Of a DNA stretch of 64,000 nucleotides, positions 1 through 14,374 are shown one piece after another. The translations under genes and the position numbers were made by a program. This DNA is from Loxodes magnus (taxonomy: Eukaryota > Ciliophora > Karyorelictea > Loxodida > Loxodidae), in NCBI GenBank assembly GCA_946699065.1, contig CAMPDV010001985.1, forward strand, positions 1 to 64,000, read 5' to 3'. Numbering within the stretch: position 1 is the first letter of the stretch; every line of letters starts with the position of its first letter. The notes beneath the pieces are model-generated. The model had not been told where the DNA came from. It searched no databases and worked only from the letters and a program-made list of their open reading frames with translations.

Positions 1-3000
1 GATTAATGCTCTATATTCGAAATAATTATCCTTTTATTATTATTTAGCTAAAATATATCTTCTCTATATAAATAGATACTCACCAGATATTAAATTTAGG
101 CTACAATAAAGTAGATATTTCCTCTGATTCAATTGCATTTTTGTATTTCCTTACAAATTGTAAATAAGCTTTAATTATATCTACTATTTTTTTCTTGGTA
201 TCTTAAGTTTATTTTACCTCCTTTATCGTATCAATTATATACATCAAGCCCATATTAAAAGAGAGTAAAGTTTTTTCTTTTTTGCTGACTATAATAACTA
301 CTATTCTGAAGCAAAATTCTGATAGTAATTAAACAACAGAATATTAATATCCTGTTCTATTACTAACTTATCTTAAGAATCTTCTAACTTACATTCATCT
401 GGGCCACTTTTATTAACTCTAGATCGTTTTCTTAATTACCATTCGATATTTCTTTTAGATCTTAACACTCATTCATTCTATATACTTCATGAGATGAAAC
501 TTTATCTAATATTAACCATTAAACTTTTCTTTTTTGCTTTTATCTTCATCTACAATATATCCATTCTTATTATATCGTATTCTTAGATTCATGGAATTTT
601 TCAAGGAATTCTGTATTTACTTGGATTCTAAAAAAGTTGTATACATAAGAAGTGGCTCATATTCCTGTAATCACAAGAACGATAATTTCATTAAAAACGC
701 TGCTAGTATAATATTAGTTACTTTAATCTATACTTTGAGACACTCCTATTGATAAGAACTCTTTTTATGATTCTTTCAATATTTACATTCTTCTACTTCA
801 GGAACTCTTCTGACAATAAAAGTTCAGAAGCTATCAAATGCTCTTTAAATATTATGCTGTCTGAAACTGAGGATCATAAAAAAATTATTAAAGCAGCAGA
901 TAAAGATTCTATTACTTGCAGCTCAAAAATATCTTTGTATTTTTATTATCGCTAACGCTATGGGTTTCTAAAGATAATCATTTAGCTCGTTATAGCTACA
1001 GTATAAGTTCATATCGTATTAAGAAGTAGCATTTTTCATGGCTTCTAGCAATAACTTATAATCATAGCTGCTCACAATACACTTACCAAATTTAGTAATA
1101 GCTGACACTCAGTAGCAATATTCATTTTCAACTCCCTGCTAATTTACCATTCATAAAATCCATATTTTAGTTCATTATAAGAAATCTTAGTAGAGACTTC
1201 TTGACCATAGAAGTGTCCCAAAGGAATTTATTTTCCTCATAAATACATTTAAAGTAAGGCTAATCCTTATTAATCTTTAACTTTATTAGATAGCCTTGTT
1301 GAAACCTTAAGACACATCTTATAAATAGCGCGTTCCTCCATTATAACATACAATCTAGGGATTATGAACTTAACATTGAATTGCTAATTAGATATCTTTT
1401 GAAACCTCACACAGTAGTTATTTTTTAAAAATTTGGTTAGTTATTATAATAGAGGGGAAGTGACAGTTTAAATATAAGGATTACTATAATTAAATTTTAT
1501 AATTTGGATTATCTTACTATGGTTATTAAATAGTGAGTAAATATTGGCTATTTACCTCTAGTAACTGGCACTGTGGGTATTATATTATGGTATTATAAGT
1601 ATATGTGGAAATATTTAAGGTTTGTATATGATTTAAAATGATAGTTATATAGTATCTTAGTTTAGCATTTTGATATAATACTAATTGATATATTTTAAAT
1701 AAAATACTAGGATTAGTTATAAGACTAGATTTATTCTAGATATACTGTAATTACAATATTAAAGTACTATTTATTTCAAATCTATAACTTATAAAAGATA
1801 CTTTCTACTATCTCTATAATTCTTTCCTCTTCTTCATCACTCAGAAAATTTAAAACTTAAAATACGTGAAATTCTCCTTGAAATTTAGTGAGAATGGTGA
1901 TGGTTGTCTGAATTATAACTGTTGTTAAATATGAACTTCTTATTAGAACTCTTGATTAGTGTAAATAAAGTAATTGATTTATACAATTTTCTGCAGGATA
2001 TTAGAAAGATAGTAGAGGAAAGTAGTTATTTTAATAAGTTCTAAGTATAGGGAAATTACTAAAAAGCACAATCATTTCCTCACGATACCTTAAATTAAAG
2101 ATCTATAAACATTTACTTTTTCATCTAATTTGAGAAGTATAATCTTTCTCAGTCTATCTCATTAACTATTTAGGACTTAAAGATTTGAAGTCTACTATTT
2201 TATTTGCAATAAGTAAGCATCAAAATGCCAGTAATACCTAGTAGTATCACCTAATTAATAAGATACTATAATTTTTCTAAATACTTCTAATATAGCATTG
2301 TAGCATGATAATTAGTACTAAAACATAAAAAATTTAGCAGCCTTTACATATGCAAACTAACAGAGTAATTTAGAAAGGAATACTTATTGTAGGAGTAGTT
2401 AAAGTTCTCTATTTTGTATATTTTGTATATTTTGTGTATTTTAGAGAAATAAAGAATAGTAGTTAGTTAGGGTTATGTAATAATTAGGTTTGATAGTATG
2501 GTAAATTTAGGGATTTGATGTATAGTAATATGATAATGTAGTGGTGTAATAATGTAGTGATGTGTAATAATTTGATGATAATAATTTAGTAAAGTTGGAA
2601 TAAAGGTAATCTAAATGTTGATTATATTTGTAAAGATAAGTTTGTAGTTGGTATTGTTAGAGGATATACTAAATGTTTGAAGATAAAAGTAATGGGTAGA
2701 AGAATATAATATCTACTTATTTAGTAAAGCTATAGAAGTAAATAAGCAATAATATGATAGAGACTTTTTAGTATTTTCTTAAGCAATAAACTAGGAATAA
2801 ATTAAATAGCAGGTTTATTAGTAAGAAGGTTGATAGTAGAGATTGCTTAATTAAATATCAAATATTAACTGCAATTCTATTATTAGCACAGCTGTATTAA
2901 GTCAAACTTTAAAATTGAGACTAAAAATAGAATGTTTTCAAAACTAGTAAATAACTCTTAGTTATTTAGCTAAGAAAATCTTGATGCTTAGTTTTGATGA
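1..3000. other. AT-rich stretch, no recognisable gene
   Basis: No conserved motif was identified on either strand. Weak protein-like runs can be read on the minus strand around 950-1350 under the UAR=Gln/UGA=Trp code, but they need frame changes and match no family I recognise. A short tandem run of TTTTGTATA-like units lies at about 2411-2442. Confidence 0.4.
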
Positions 3001-3420
3001 ATGGCTGCAAGTAGTGCTGATAATGAATTTGAGTAAAAAATAGAAGTTAATAAAGAAACATTCTTTGAAGAATTTAATACAATACGTTAGAAAATAACTT
3101 AATTTTGTGTAACTGTTCACAAGTTAGAAATAGTTGCTATGCTAATGTAGTATTTTCTAATAACTGGTTTTCTATACATAGAAATGAAGAAGGAAAAGGA
3201 ATTATTGTATATCATATAAAAATCCTTATAGATAATTAGAAAGTAGGTAAAATTCTAAAACGAACTAATATTCAGAGTTGCATTATGAAACTATTATTGA
3301 TCTAAGACAATATGAAAGTAAAGATAAAGTTCTTGAAGATACTGCTTATTTTTTTGATTTATAAAGAAGAATAATATTTATGGCATAAAGCTAGCGAACA
3401 TTTAAGTAGCATAAGATTTC
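3001..3420 (+). other. weak coding-like stretch, unknown
   Basis: An ATG at 3001 opens a frame with protein-like composition (MAASSADNEFEQKIEVNKET...) under UAR=Gln. A second, overlapping frame from about 3115 also looks protein-like (NVVFSNNWFSIHRNEEGKG), so a real gene here would need a frameshift. No domain is recognised. It could be a decayed gene or chance. Confidence 0.2.
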
Positions 3421-3429
3421 TTGACGCAA

Positions 3430-6400
3430 TTAAATTCTCATTTCACACAAAAACCTTCAAGTTAGTAGTTTTGAAGTTTTAAAACCCAGATACTCAAAAT
3501 GGGATTTATATAGTAATGTGATAATATGAATGATGGAATTTAAAATACTTATATACAGTGAGTGTATTAAGATTAATACTAACTTTAATTGAATTTCTAA
3601 AGTCATAGTATGAAGAACTTAGATAAATATCATTTAACACTATAAAGAGATATGCAGGAAATGCAATTTAACTTTATTTTCCCTTAAATTTAACATTTTA
3701 TAAGTAGCAAAATAAGGAAAATTTTAGTAAGTGTATGTTTAACCCTTAATGATAAAGCTGATTTGCCCTAAATTAATTTATAAGTTGATAACCTGAATTC
3801 TGAAACTAATAAAAAGCTCTACTATGGATCAATATTTGGAAAATTATAAAATTAGAGTGTTTCAGATATTTTTGAAGAGGTATAAGTTATATAATTATTT
3901 AGATAATTTATATAAGGAAGTTTATATAATCTAATTTATTCTAATCATCATTACATTAACAAGAGAATTTATCTCTTTAAATGTAAGAAGTATCTATTTT
4001 AATTCAACTAACCCAACAAATACTAATTCATCATTTCACCTACTTTTTCTTCCAGATTTATCTTAAAAAATGTTTCTTAGTGGAGAACATAAACCTAATT
4101 ATTTCATTTCGTAAGAACTTTACCAGTTCCTTTTTCTACTTTCAATCCAAAATTCCTATTTATTGCTATTTAAGTATTGGATTCTAAACTAAATTAAACT
4201 AATTATCATTCATCTCTTGTCTAAGCAATGCCAGAAATACAAAGAATCTAATTATAGACATAAATACTAAAGTTTATATTCATTAACCATCAAATCTTTA
4301 AAGTGTAAATTGTTAATTACCTAATTAGCACATATCTTATAAATTACTATTTAATATAGTTTAACTCCAATCAAGCATTTTAAACTACTCATTTTATCAA
4401 ACAAATTTAAATATTTCAAAACTATTATTTTGCTCTTATAAACTCATTTTATGCTTCTAATTTAGCCAACATATTTTTTTAACCTTAGTAGCAATCTTAC
4501 AAATTAATTGCATAAACATGTAATTATTCTTAGAAACCTTTTTATATACTCAATTAATCAGTTTTTCCAACTAATTTAAATCGTCTATTACTAAGCCATA
4601 CTATTATTCTTATTGTACACTCTGTTTTCTTCACTAACTAATTCGGTTTAATTCACTTCTAAATTTAAACTGAAACGCTCAAAAAATTAAAAATATCATT
4701 TAACCTATCGATTTTAAAAACACTTAGATATACATTTTTACCTCTACTCATTTAAACTGTTGAAATCTAAATGCATTTTAGAACATTAACATAAAAATAT
4801 AGTAGAAAACACCTAAATAATAAAAACTAAATTGCTAAAATTAAATAATTAAAATACTTAATACAAAATATTAAAATATTATAGAAATTAACAACTAAAA
4901 TAATTTTACTATAGATAGATTCTATTAGAAATAATTCTTCTATATATAAATCAAATTTTTAGAAGAATTTTTTTATTTAATTTAGTATTTTTACTTTTTA
5001 TTTATACTATCAAACTTTTTTCAGATGGATTAAATAATAAAGTAAAAATTAATTAAAAACTTTTAAAATTATAAATTTATATTTATATGGCTTAAATAAA
5101 GAAGTATTTTAATAATAACATTTTTTAGATTATATTTTTCTAAATTAAATAATAGAAAAAGTTTATATTTTCAAATGATAAATTTTAGATTCTTCGATAT
5201 TTTAAAATAGATACAAAAAACTTGTTTGTTAAATAAAAATATATCTCATACAAAAAGATCTTATAGGTAATTATATTCATTTACATTTACTAATATATAA
5301 TTTTAAAAAATCGTAAAATTAGCAAAAATATGTATTTTGCTTATAATATTTATTAAAAAATAAAAAGTTATTATATAGAAATAATTTAATTTAATTTAAT
5401 TTACTATGTTAGAACTGATAAATGTTTGATCATTTAGAACTAATATTTAAAAATCTTAATTCTTTATAAGAGAAATCAAATCTAATCTTTTATTAGAAGA
5501 TTCAGAAATTATTTTTTCTTATTCTAATCTTTTACAACATAAATAAAATGTTTTTGAAAATAGCAATGATTAATTTTTTACTAGAGGATTGTCAACTTTT
5601 CGTTTTTTTTTAGAAATTACTTTTAATGAGTTATTTAGGATTTTATACTAATTAATTTCTGCAAAAATAATTTATCATAAGTAATGAATTTTAATTTTAA
5701 ATAATTAAGCAAGCTTCTTAAATATCTGAATGCTCTCCTCAACCATGAATTTACCGGATATTTCTCTAGTCCAATATATAAATGTTAGCCATTACATTGA
5801 GTCTTGTATTTTCTAAAGATTTTAATGTCTGTAAACCATTATTTGAATATTCTCGGCTAGAACCTTATCAGCTCTTTCCAATTTACATTGTCTTAAAATT
5901 TCCTATATTCTATAAATTTGTTGTAATATCTCGCCAGACGCCTTTCAGAATTACAAAAGAGAAATTTCTTCTTATCTTTTTTTAGTCTCAACTAACAGTT
6001 CTTTTTCACTTTATTTAACCATTTATTTCATAACCATAATATAAATGTTTCAACTGTAATTCTAAATCAACTTCAGTTTTTATTGATCCAAAGATATTTT
6101 GGACGTTAATTAATAGTAAAGTCTAAAGATTTGCTCTATATAGGCAAACCATGAAATAATTTGCAGTAAATTTTCTAATGCATATCTCTTCTACCATTAA
6201 TTTAATTTTATAAAGCTTTTCCAGTCACAACTTTGTGCCATATCGGTACTTTTTTGCTTACTTTAGAGGAGTTTATGTAAGGGATTATTGCTAGTCGTTT
6301 TCTAATTTTCTATTTTTCTTCATAGCTAGTAAATTTACGATATAATGAAGATTGAGAAAGAAAGAAAGAAAGAAAGAAAGAACGCTACTGTCTATTCACA

Positions 6401-8800
6401 TTTTTTGAGGATGTAGTTTAAAAAAAATTTTGAAGCATTCTAGCATTTTTTATGAATGATAAAATTAATAATAAAAAAGTTAAAAATATAAAAAATAAAT
6501 AGTAATTAAAACATATCTTTTTTAATAATTTTTATGCTTTATTGACTCTTAACTTTAGAAATTTAAATAAATAGTGTTTAAAATATTTTTTAATTAAGCA
6601 AAATTTATAAAATTTGATATTGCATTAAATTTTAAAATAAAAGCAAACGTTTAAATTAATATTATTAATTTTAAACTTTTTTTAATTTTCATTCAAAGTT
6701 CTACAAATAATTAATTATTTTAGTTTTAAATTTAAATAAAAATATAAACTTTATTTATTTACTTCTGATATAATAAAATAATTCATAAATTTAGCTATAT
6801 TTACTATTTTTTTATTCCATATAATTATTTTATTTTTTCTATTATTAATCTATAAAATTAAGCTATTAATATCTTTCTTTTATTTTTGCCAAGATTTTCT
6901 AGACCATATTTATTAGAAAGTTTAGATATCAGTAATAAATAGTATCAAACAGATATTTCAGCACCAAAAACTTAAAGTATTTGAATTATTTCTTTCACAA
7001 TTTGTTTATTTTAATTTTATTTAATCCATTGAAAAAATAATCCTCTTTTATGAAAAATAAATAAAATTAAAAGTATTTTGAATTAAATTTCTTAAACAAC
7101 TTCAAAATTTAAAATTAATCAGATTTATATTAAATTTATTAAGAAATAATTTAAGATTAATAAAAGTTTTATTTAAGATATAAAGTAAAACTTTTTTGAG
7201 CTTTTATTTAACAGAAATATTTTATATGATTTTATAGAAAATATTAAAAAAATAAACAAAAGAAAAGAAGAAATATATAGATAAAAAATAATTAAATCTA
7301 TCTCAGAAAATCATTTTCTAAAATAACGTGCTAAAATGGTGATTTTAAATACAATTAAAAAAATTATATTTTCAAATGATTAAAATAAAGAATTTTAAAA
7401 ATTATGATAATTTAAATAATAGCAAATTTATAAAATAAATATGATTAAAAAAAATTTTAGAGACGCTGTAATAGATAAATTGAAATTTTTCATCTAATTA
7501 GAAAGATAATAAATTAATGAAGTTACAAGAAAATACTAAAAAATAAGAAAAATAAATTAAAAATTATTGATTGAAAGAAATTTTTAAGATTTTAATCCTT
7601 TTAAATCATACTTTATAATAATTTATTTACAAAAATGTATGGGAAACTTATGATTAGGTTTGCATAAAAAGATAACTGAAAAATAATAAGAGATAATTCA
7701 GAAAAAATATAAAATCTATATCTAAGTTATATTATTAAACAAACAAATTCAAGATATTTTAATAGAAAATTGGCAATCTCAGTAAAGCAGCTTACATTAT
7801 TTATTTTTCAGATAAAATGACAAGTGATTTCTGTGTTATCAGTTAAATATTTTAAACAAATTAAAATTTTTGTTTAGGAAATACTGCAAAAAATATTTTT
7901 TTATTTTATCATTTAAATATTTTAGAATATTGTTATTATTATACAAACTAAGATTTAACGCTTTGCTAAATTTTAGCACTTTTTGTTAATTAATTATTTA
8001 GAAAGTTAGTAATCATTTTTATAATTTTTTATGTTATAAAGTTTACTTTTTTTGCATACTCTTATAGTATAATATTTTAATAATTACTAATAATTATTAG
8101 AAGACTCTGAGGTAAATTTTACTTTAAGATGAATAAATTAAACACTTTTTAGTAAAATTTATGAAAAAACAAAAATATTTAAAGCTATGATGGAGATTTC
8201 ACTTTGTTGCTGTATATAACTTTTTCTTTAGAATGTTTTATAGGAAAATTATAAATTATGTATTATTTTTTAATTAAGCAGTGCTTCTAATGACGCTTTT
8301 CTCAAAAAAAATTAATTGCTACGATGATAAAATAATAATCCTCAATAATTTATATAAACGACTAATTATTAGTTTTGAAGCATTTAAGCAAAAAGATTTA
8401 ATCTATATAAAAATTAATTAAGACAATCAAAATAAATTTAATTTGTTAATCATAAGCATATCATTACAAACTAATAAATCATTTATTTATAACCCTATAT
8501 CACATATTGCATTTCAACTCCAAATATCACATATATAGATAAGTTGTATGTCTTTCAATATAATAAAATTATTTCTATAATTTGAGAATTAGTTGAGGGA
8601 TATATTATATTCCATAGAATTAATTTTGAATAATAGAAATAATGCAAGAAAATATCCTTTAAATAGTTTGTAAAAATTAGTTTCCTAATTATTAAATTTA
8701 TAAGATATTTTAATACTTCAACTTCATTATCAAATATTAAAATCAATAATTACCATAATTACAAGAAATCAAGAAATCAATCAAATTTGTTATTGTTATA
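3430..8800. other. AT-rich stretch without recognised genes
   Basis: A long run of very AT-rich sequence with many A/T homopolymers. I found no WD40, kinase, reverse transcriptase, rRNA or tRNA motif in it. The only distinct structure is the AAAG microsatellite at 6356-6382. Confidence 0.4.
6356..6382. repeat. (AAAG)n microsatellite
   Basis: About seven uninterrupted AAAG units stand out from the flanking AT-rich sequence. Confidence 0.9.
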
Positions 8801-8809
8801 TTATAGCAA

Positions 8810-9700
8810 ATGGCACCTAAGAATAACAGACCTCTCCAAAAAAACCTAATAACTCGTTACAGGAAATTACAACAATCTCTACCTTCTTTAGATGAAGAAT
8901 CACAATTTAACAAAGGATATTAAAGCTCTATCAGTGAATTTACGATCTAATCAACACTATGGAATTTTTTAAATCTGAAAACTCAATATTACGATAGGAA
9001 TTATCTCTAAATCTGTCTCTGTAGCAAATTTAAGGAAGAATTTTATAAAAAAATAGATCGTAAAGGAATTTAAAATTCCAGAAACTCTAAGCCAGAAAAA
9101 TCCTAATAACTCAACGACCCAATAGATATAAAGAAATAACCTCCAACATAAGAGATTCCCCATCAGAAAATAATGATATGCTGGTATTGTAAGCGGTCAG
9201 AGAATAAAGTACGGAGTTTTTACCAATTTTAATAAAAATAAAAGAGAGCAATAGAAAAATAATGGAAATATATATTTAAAAAATACTGATCAAACGTAGG
9301 CTTACTTTATAGAAAAAAATACTTAAACTTAACAAATAAGCTCCCTATTTCTAATAAACAGTCAATGAATTTAATAGAAAATAATTGTGAATTGACTTAT
9401 TGGAAAAAATAATGAAAATTAATCTAAATTATGACATAAAGATCCAAGCAAGTTAAGGTGAAAATTTTTATATAAAATTAAACTCTTTGATTTGCGACAA
9501 ACCAAATAAATGAAACCCACATTAATCATTAATCTATTATGCTATATTATAATTTTTTATCTTCATATACTTAGAACCAATTATATCCTTTAGTATTATT
9601 GATTTACTTATGGATTAACTATCATAGCCTTTATTATAACTTTAAGAAACTTAATAAATTAGTTCTAATCAAAAAAATAATGTTTTCTTAATTTAATTGA
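8810..9700 (+). CDS. unknown protein-like ORF with a CxxC motif
   Basis: An ATG at 8810 opens a frame with protein-like composition when TAA/TAG are read as Gln: it starts MAPKNNRPLQKNLITRYRK, has acidic and Lys-rich parts, and contains a CWYC (CxxC) near residue 125. The first in-frame TGA is at 9287-9289, giving 159 aa if it is a stop. Read as Trp, the frame continues to a TGA at 9698-9700 (296 aa) through a hydrophobic C-terminal part that could be membrane-associated. No family is recognised. Openness is not evidence in this code; the support is composition, the ATG and the lack of frame breaks over about 480 nt. Confidence 0.45.
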
Positions 9701-9774
9701 GGTTTATTTATATACATTTTTAAAGCTTATTTAATATTCAATAACTTCTCAACTTTGCTTCATAAGTCGTAAAG

Positions 9775-9790
9775 AGCAACCCTCGTTGCT
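9775..9790. other. small GC-rich hairpin
   Basis: AGCAAC-CCTC-GTTGCT forms a perfect 6-bp stem with a 4-nt loop in AT-rich DNA. Its centre (ACCCTCGTTG) resembles the loop of the larger hairpin at 42181-42214. Function unknown. Confidence 0.4.
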
Positions 9791-10083
9791 TATGAACATT
9801 TGCTAGAATGAATTTTTACTGCTTAGACATAATATTAAATTGTAATATTAAATATATCAATAAATGGAGAGCAATTTCAAGTTTTTTATACCTTTTTAGT
9901 TATAACTTCCCTCCATTTGACAATGGTTTATTTCGTATCTAATCTTTTTTTAGATCCTATTGTTATAAAAAGTCTTACTAATTCTTTTCAATCTCTTTAT
10001 TCTTCTTGTCAAGTCATTTGTAGCAAAAGCAGTTTTTATTATATGCTAGGAAGATTTGCAGTATCAGCACTTTTTTTTTCTAT

Positions 10084-10583
10084 TTATGTTTTATTTTGGA
10101 AATAAATTCTATCATTTTTACATTCTTTTTTGTTATCTTAGTTCTTTATATTTCTATCTAATAATTTAATTGATAAGTATCAATATCAATTTTAATTTCT
10201 TCAATGGTCGTTGAAATTCCTCTATTTATTTATTCTAGAATTAACGTCAATGTTATTCTTCTGTTAAGATTTTATTTTGAATAAATTACTTCCATAAAAA
10301 TGTCGTTTCTAAGAAAAGTTGTTCAAGATGCATCATCAGTTCTCTTAATTTATTTGAAAGAATGAAATTACCTCATCCTGCTTGCTAAGAGTTTTCTTCA
10401 TTTTGTCAAATTACTTAGCACAGGATGATTTTCCTATTCGATTGTTGAGATGATAACCTAGTTACCTTGTAGTTTTTACCTTGATTCTATGATAATGTTT
10501 CTATTGATTTTTGCTTTTTCACTTCTAATCAAGCTTATCTCCTTCCTTTCTTTGCTAATTTTTTATGTTCTGTTAATTTCCAT
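10084..10583 (-). pseudogene. broken copy of the small unit ORF
   Basis: Starting at ATG 10583 and reading minus, this matches the intact 140-aa ORF at 45002-45424 of unit C: shared MEI start, an ISTIEQEN stretch, KxLSKQD and RTDDASW. Agreement needs a frame change after SKQDE, where an extra T lies near CAAATAAATTAAGAG, and there is an insertion after NDIFM. It is therefore a decayed copy. It lies downstream of the WD40 gene on the same strand, as in C. The family is not recognised. Confidence 0.5.
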
Positions 10584-12780
10584 TTTCATGGGTATTTAGA
10601 ATTAATGTTTACACTTTCATAATGCAGTATAACTTATATAAGTTCATAATTACTTCTTTGTAGGATTTTTATTGCTTTATTCTATTTTTTGTAATATGAT
10701 TAAATATGAAAAATCTAGCATCTATATCAAAATATAATGATTAAAATAAAAATAATGCTTAGAGAAATTCTAAGGATTAAAAGATGATAAAAGGTAATTA
10801 TCTGTAAATACTATCAAATATTATTTAAAATAATAAAATAGTTTTTAGTTATTTTTACAGCAAAACATTCTATGTAGATCACTAATTTGCTAGATAGTTC
10901 AAATTTACTGAGTAGTTAATAAATTACATATTAATTCTATTTAATCTAATGAAAAATGTTTATCTCATTTATATATCCATAAAACCTATTAGCAAGATTT
11001 AAATTTTAATTAGAAAATTTAATAAAGCTATATATCTATAATTAAGTAAATATTTACTATACCATTTTAAAATCTTTGTAGGTTATTAAACTTTTTATAG
11101 CATTTGGAATAGTTAGTAATCTAAATATATTATTTATAGCATTTAAATTTTATACTATTTCTATCCTCCATATTTAATAACTTCTGCTTATATACTATCA
11201 TAATTTGAAGACATATATTGGCATTTTTAACTATTTTTTTCTGTAGAAGAAGGATTTTATAAAGATTACTTTATTTCTAATTCGCTGTAAAATATTTTTT
11301 TTATAAATTACTTCTAATTTCCATTGGAAAAGTTTAGGACATTTCACTGAAAGTAACATACATATTGGAAACATTTTTCTAATTTTTTCATTTGTATTTA
11401 TTCGCTGGAAATTTAAACTTGTTTATTAAAAACTTTAAACTAAAATAATTCTTAGTCTATTTAAACATTTATTAGACATTTAGATGCTGGTCAAGTGATA
11501 GGTTTTAAACCCATCTACACAAGTTCTACTTTATCAAAATCTAAAATTCGCTTACCCTAAGCTGATTTAAAATAAATAATGAATTTTAAAGATTATGTAA
11601 ATGAGTTAATAAACTAATGAGATTTTATTAAACAATCATATCTATTCTACTTTTTCTTTTTGAGTTTATCCAATTTGCTATTTAATAATTTCTTGCTTTT
11701 ATATCTTATTATTTGGATATTTTAAAAAAATAAGCTTCTTTATTAACCTTATTTGCTTTTTTAAATCATATTAAAAGTAAACTTAATGTAAAAAGATCAG
11801 AATATAATTCAGAATCTCTAATTATAAAAAATTAGCAAAATAATATGATTTTATTTGCTGATATGCTAATAAATAGATAATTTAAAGCATTAATTTTCTT
11901 TATTAAAAAGTTTATTTTATTTCAAATAAATTTCAATAATTATTTAATTATAAACAATCAATAATTTAGGTTTATAATTAACTAATTAGTTATATATACC
12001 TTATTTTAAAGTTAAAATATTGATAAAACATAAATAGTAGTGATATATATAAACTAGTTATAAAATAGATTTAAACTTAAAACCTAATATTTATTTCTAA
12101 GAATTAATTGAATATCTCATTTAAATTTCCAATATTTTCTATAAATAATTAAAAAAATCCAATTTTTATTATAAAAATGTTAGTTTGCTAAAATTATAGT
12201 TGCTGATGAATAAAAATTTAATACTTTAATACGGTTATTTTTAAATTATTTACTTAGAATTTATAATTTTGTTTGTCATATAATTATTAATTCTTTTAAT
12301 AGCTAAAATTTGTTAATATTTTTTTAGTATCTCTTCAATTATAAATAAAGTATTAGAGATCTTATTTATTCTAAAATTTAAGGTAACGTTTATAATACGG
12401 AACATAACTTATTTTAATTATATTAGTTAAAAAATAATTTAAAGATATTGTATAGCATCAAGAAACTCTACAAATTTCCATACTAAAATTATTTAGAACC
12501 TTAAATTTTCTTCTATAGTTAATCCATATCTTTCTTATGTTTTTCAAATACAATTAAAAAATTTTAATAGTTTTAATAAATTTTTCTTAAGAAATTTTGT
12601 ATTTCTTTTATTAAAAAATTTTTTTTCGGCGCTTTAAAACTTCGGAGATGGAAAAAGTTTATTTTTAATTTAATATTTTTACTTAATAAATTTCTCTATT
12701 AAATTACTGCGAAAATAACATGCTGAAAAAAATAATTGATATTAAAGTATTAGTCTGAAATAAAAAAAAAAAAATTTATT

Positions 12781-12830
12781 CTGTCCAAAAATTTTCCTGT
12801 AGTGTAAAAAGCTGAGCAAAAAAACAAAAT
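12781..12830 (+). repeat. conserved 50-bp motif, unit A copy 1
   Basis: This is a diverged copy of the motif AGTCCGTCCG...TAGTGTAAAACGCTGAGCAAAAAAAC; it begins CTGTCCAAAAATTTTCC. The equivalent copies are at 57281 (B) and about 42762 (C, reverse complement). Confidence 0.7.
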
Positions 12831-13030
12831 TAAAATTTTTACATTTTTATCTATGCTTACATTTACAATATTTTTGGAATTTTTAAATCTCACTCCTTAC
12901 TTTGTATCAATGCATTCAAGTCCATCTACAACTTTACAAACTTATCCTTTAAAAATCAAAAAATTTTTACTTAACCGATTTTTTTACACTTTTATAAATT
13001 CAATCTTATTTCAAAATTTTTAAAAAATTT

Positions 13031-13085
13031 TAGTCCGTCCGAAAAATGTCTTGTAGTGTAAAACGCTGAGCAAAAAAACAAAATT
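13031..13085 (+). repeat. conserved 50-bp motif, unit A copy 2
   Basis: The best-preserved motif copy: AGTCCGTCCGAAAAATG, then TAGTGTAAAACGCTGAGC and an A-rich tail. It is nearly identical to 57540-57587 in unit B and is GC-rich relative to its surroundings. Confidence 0.8.
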
Positions 13086-13514
13086 AAATTTTTTGCATTT
13101 TATTATACATTTATTAATTTATAAAAAAAAATTAAAACTTTTAAAATATATCACTGTTCTTATTTATATCGAAAAATAATTTTATTCAGATTCAAAAAAT
13201 TAAAATTTTTTCTTAAAAATATTTTTTATAAATTAAAATTATTCCTTTTACTAATATGTTCAACTCTCAAAAAAAATTCCTTTTTAAATTTTCAAACTTT
13301 TTTTAAATTCAAAATAAAAAAATAACCAAAATGCTGTAAAAAAAAATTCCTTTTATTAAAAAAAAAAAAATTTTAAACTTTTTTCTAAAATAATTTAAAA
13401 TTCCTTTCTTAAAATTTAATTCCTTTAATTCAAAAATTTTATCACTTCTATCTTTTAACACCTTTTAAACTTTTTATACCCTTTTCAAACCTTTTGTCCC
13501 GTTTTGCAAAAATT

Positions 13515-13567
13515 TAGTCCATTCAAAAAAATGTCTTATAGTGCAAAACGCTGAGCAAAAAAACAAA
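13515..13567 (+). repeat. conserved 50-bp motif, unit A copy 3
   Basis: Third copy, with AGTCCATTC at the front and GTGCAAAACGCTGAGC at the end. It corresponds to 58014-58063 in unit B. Confidence 0.75.
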
Positions 13568-14374
13568 ATTTTTATTTTCACAAAAATTATACTCAAATAT
13601 CAATCTTATCACACTAATTAATTACAAAATTAAAAATTAAAATTAAAATTAAAATTTAATTTAACTACACCTTCTATTTAATTCACCCATAAACTCCTAA
13701 AAAATTTATAAATTAAATATTGCACAGAAGTTTTTATAATATAAAAACTTTTATATTAAAAAATTTTATAACAGAAACTTTTATACCATAAAACTTTTAT
13801 AACAGAAAAAAATTATAACATAAACTTTTATAATTAAAAAATAATTACTTTTAAAAAATAATTACTTTTATAATTTTCCATATGCTTTCTTCCTCTTTCA
13901 ATAAAAAATATTAAAAATTCAAATTTTTTTTTTTAATTTAATTTTTATACTCTTATAATTATTAAGTACTCTCTCTCACAAAACACTATTTCTCATTATA
14001 AACAATTATAAAAAAAACTTTCCACTATTCTTAAAACAAATTATCCTTTTAATATACTTAAACAATAACGCAATTACTCTTTTAGATTAAAAAATAACAC
14101 ATTCAATCCTTTATTTAGTAAATACTTATACCCTCTTTTACACAAATTTAATCGTAATCCAAATTACATACTCTTGTCTTACACCTCAACAATTTAAACA
14201 AAAACTTCTATCATTATAATTTATTATTATTATATTCATTCAACTACATTGACACTTTGTTATTTTCCTACTTTAATGCTTAGAGTCGTAACTCAACTTT
14301 AGTATACATTTAATATTTTATCATTGCTGTTTAAACGTATAATATCATTGTAATATAGTTTTATATATGAGTTT

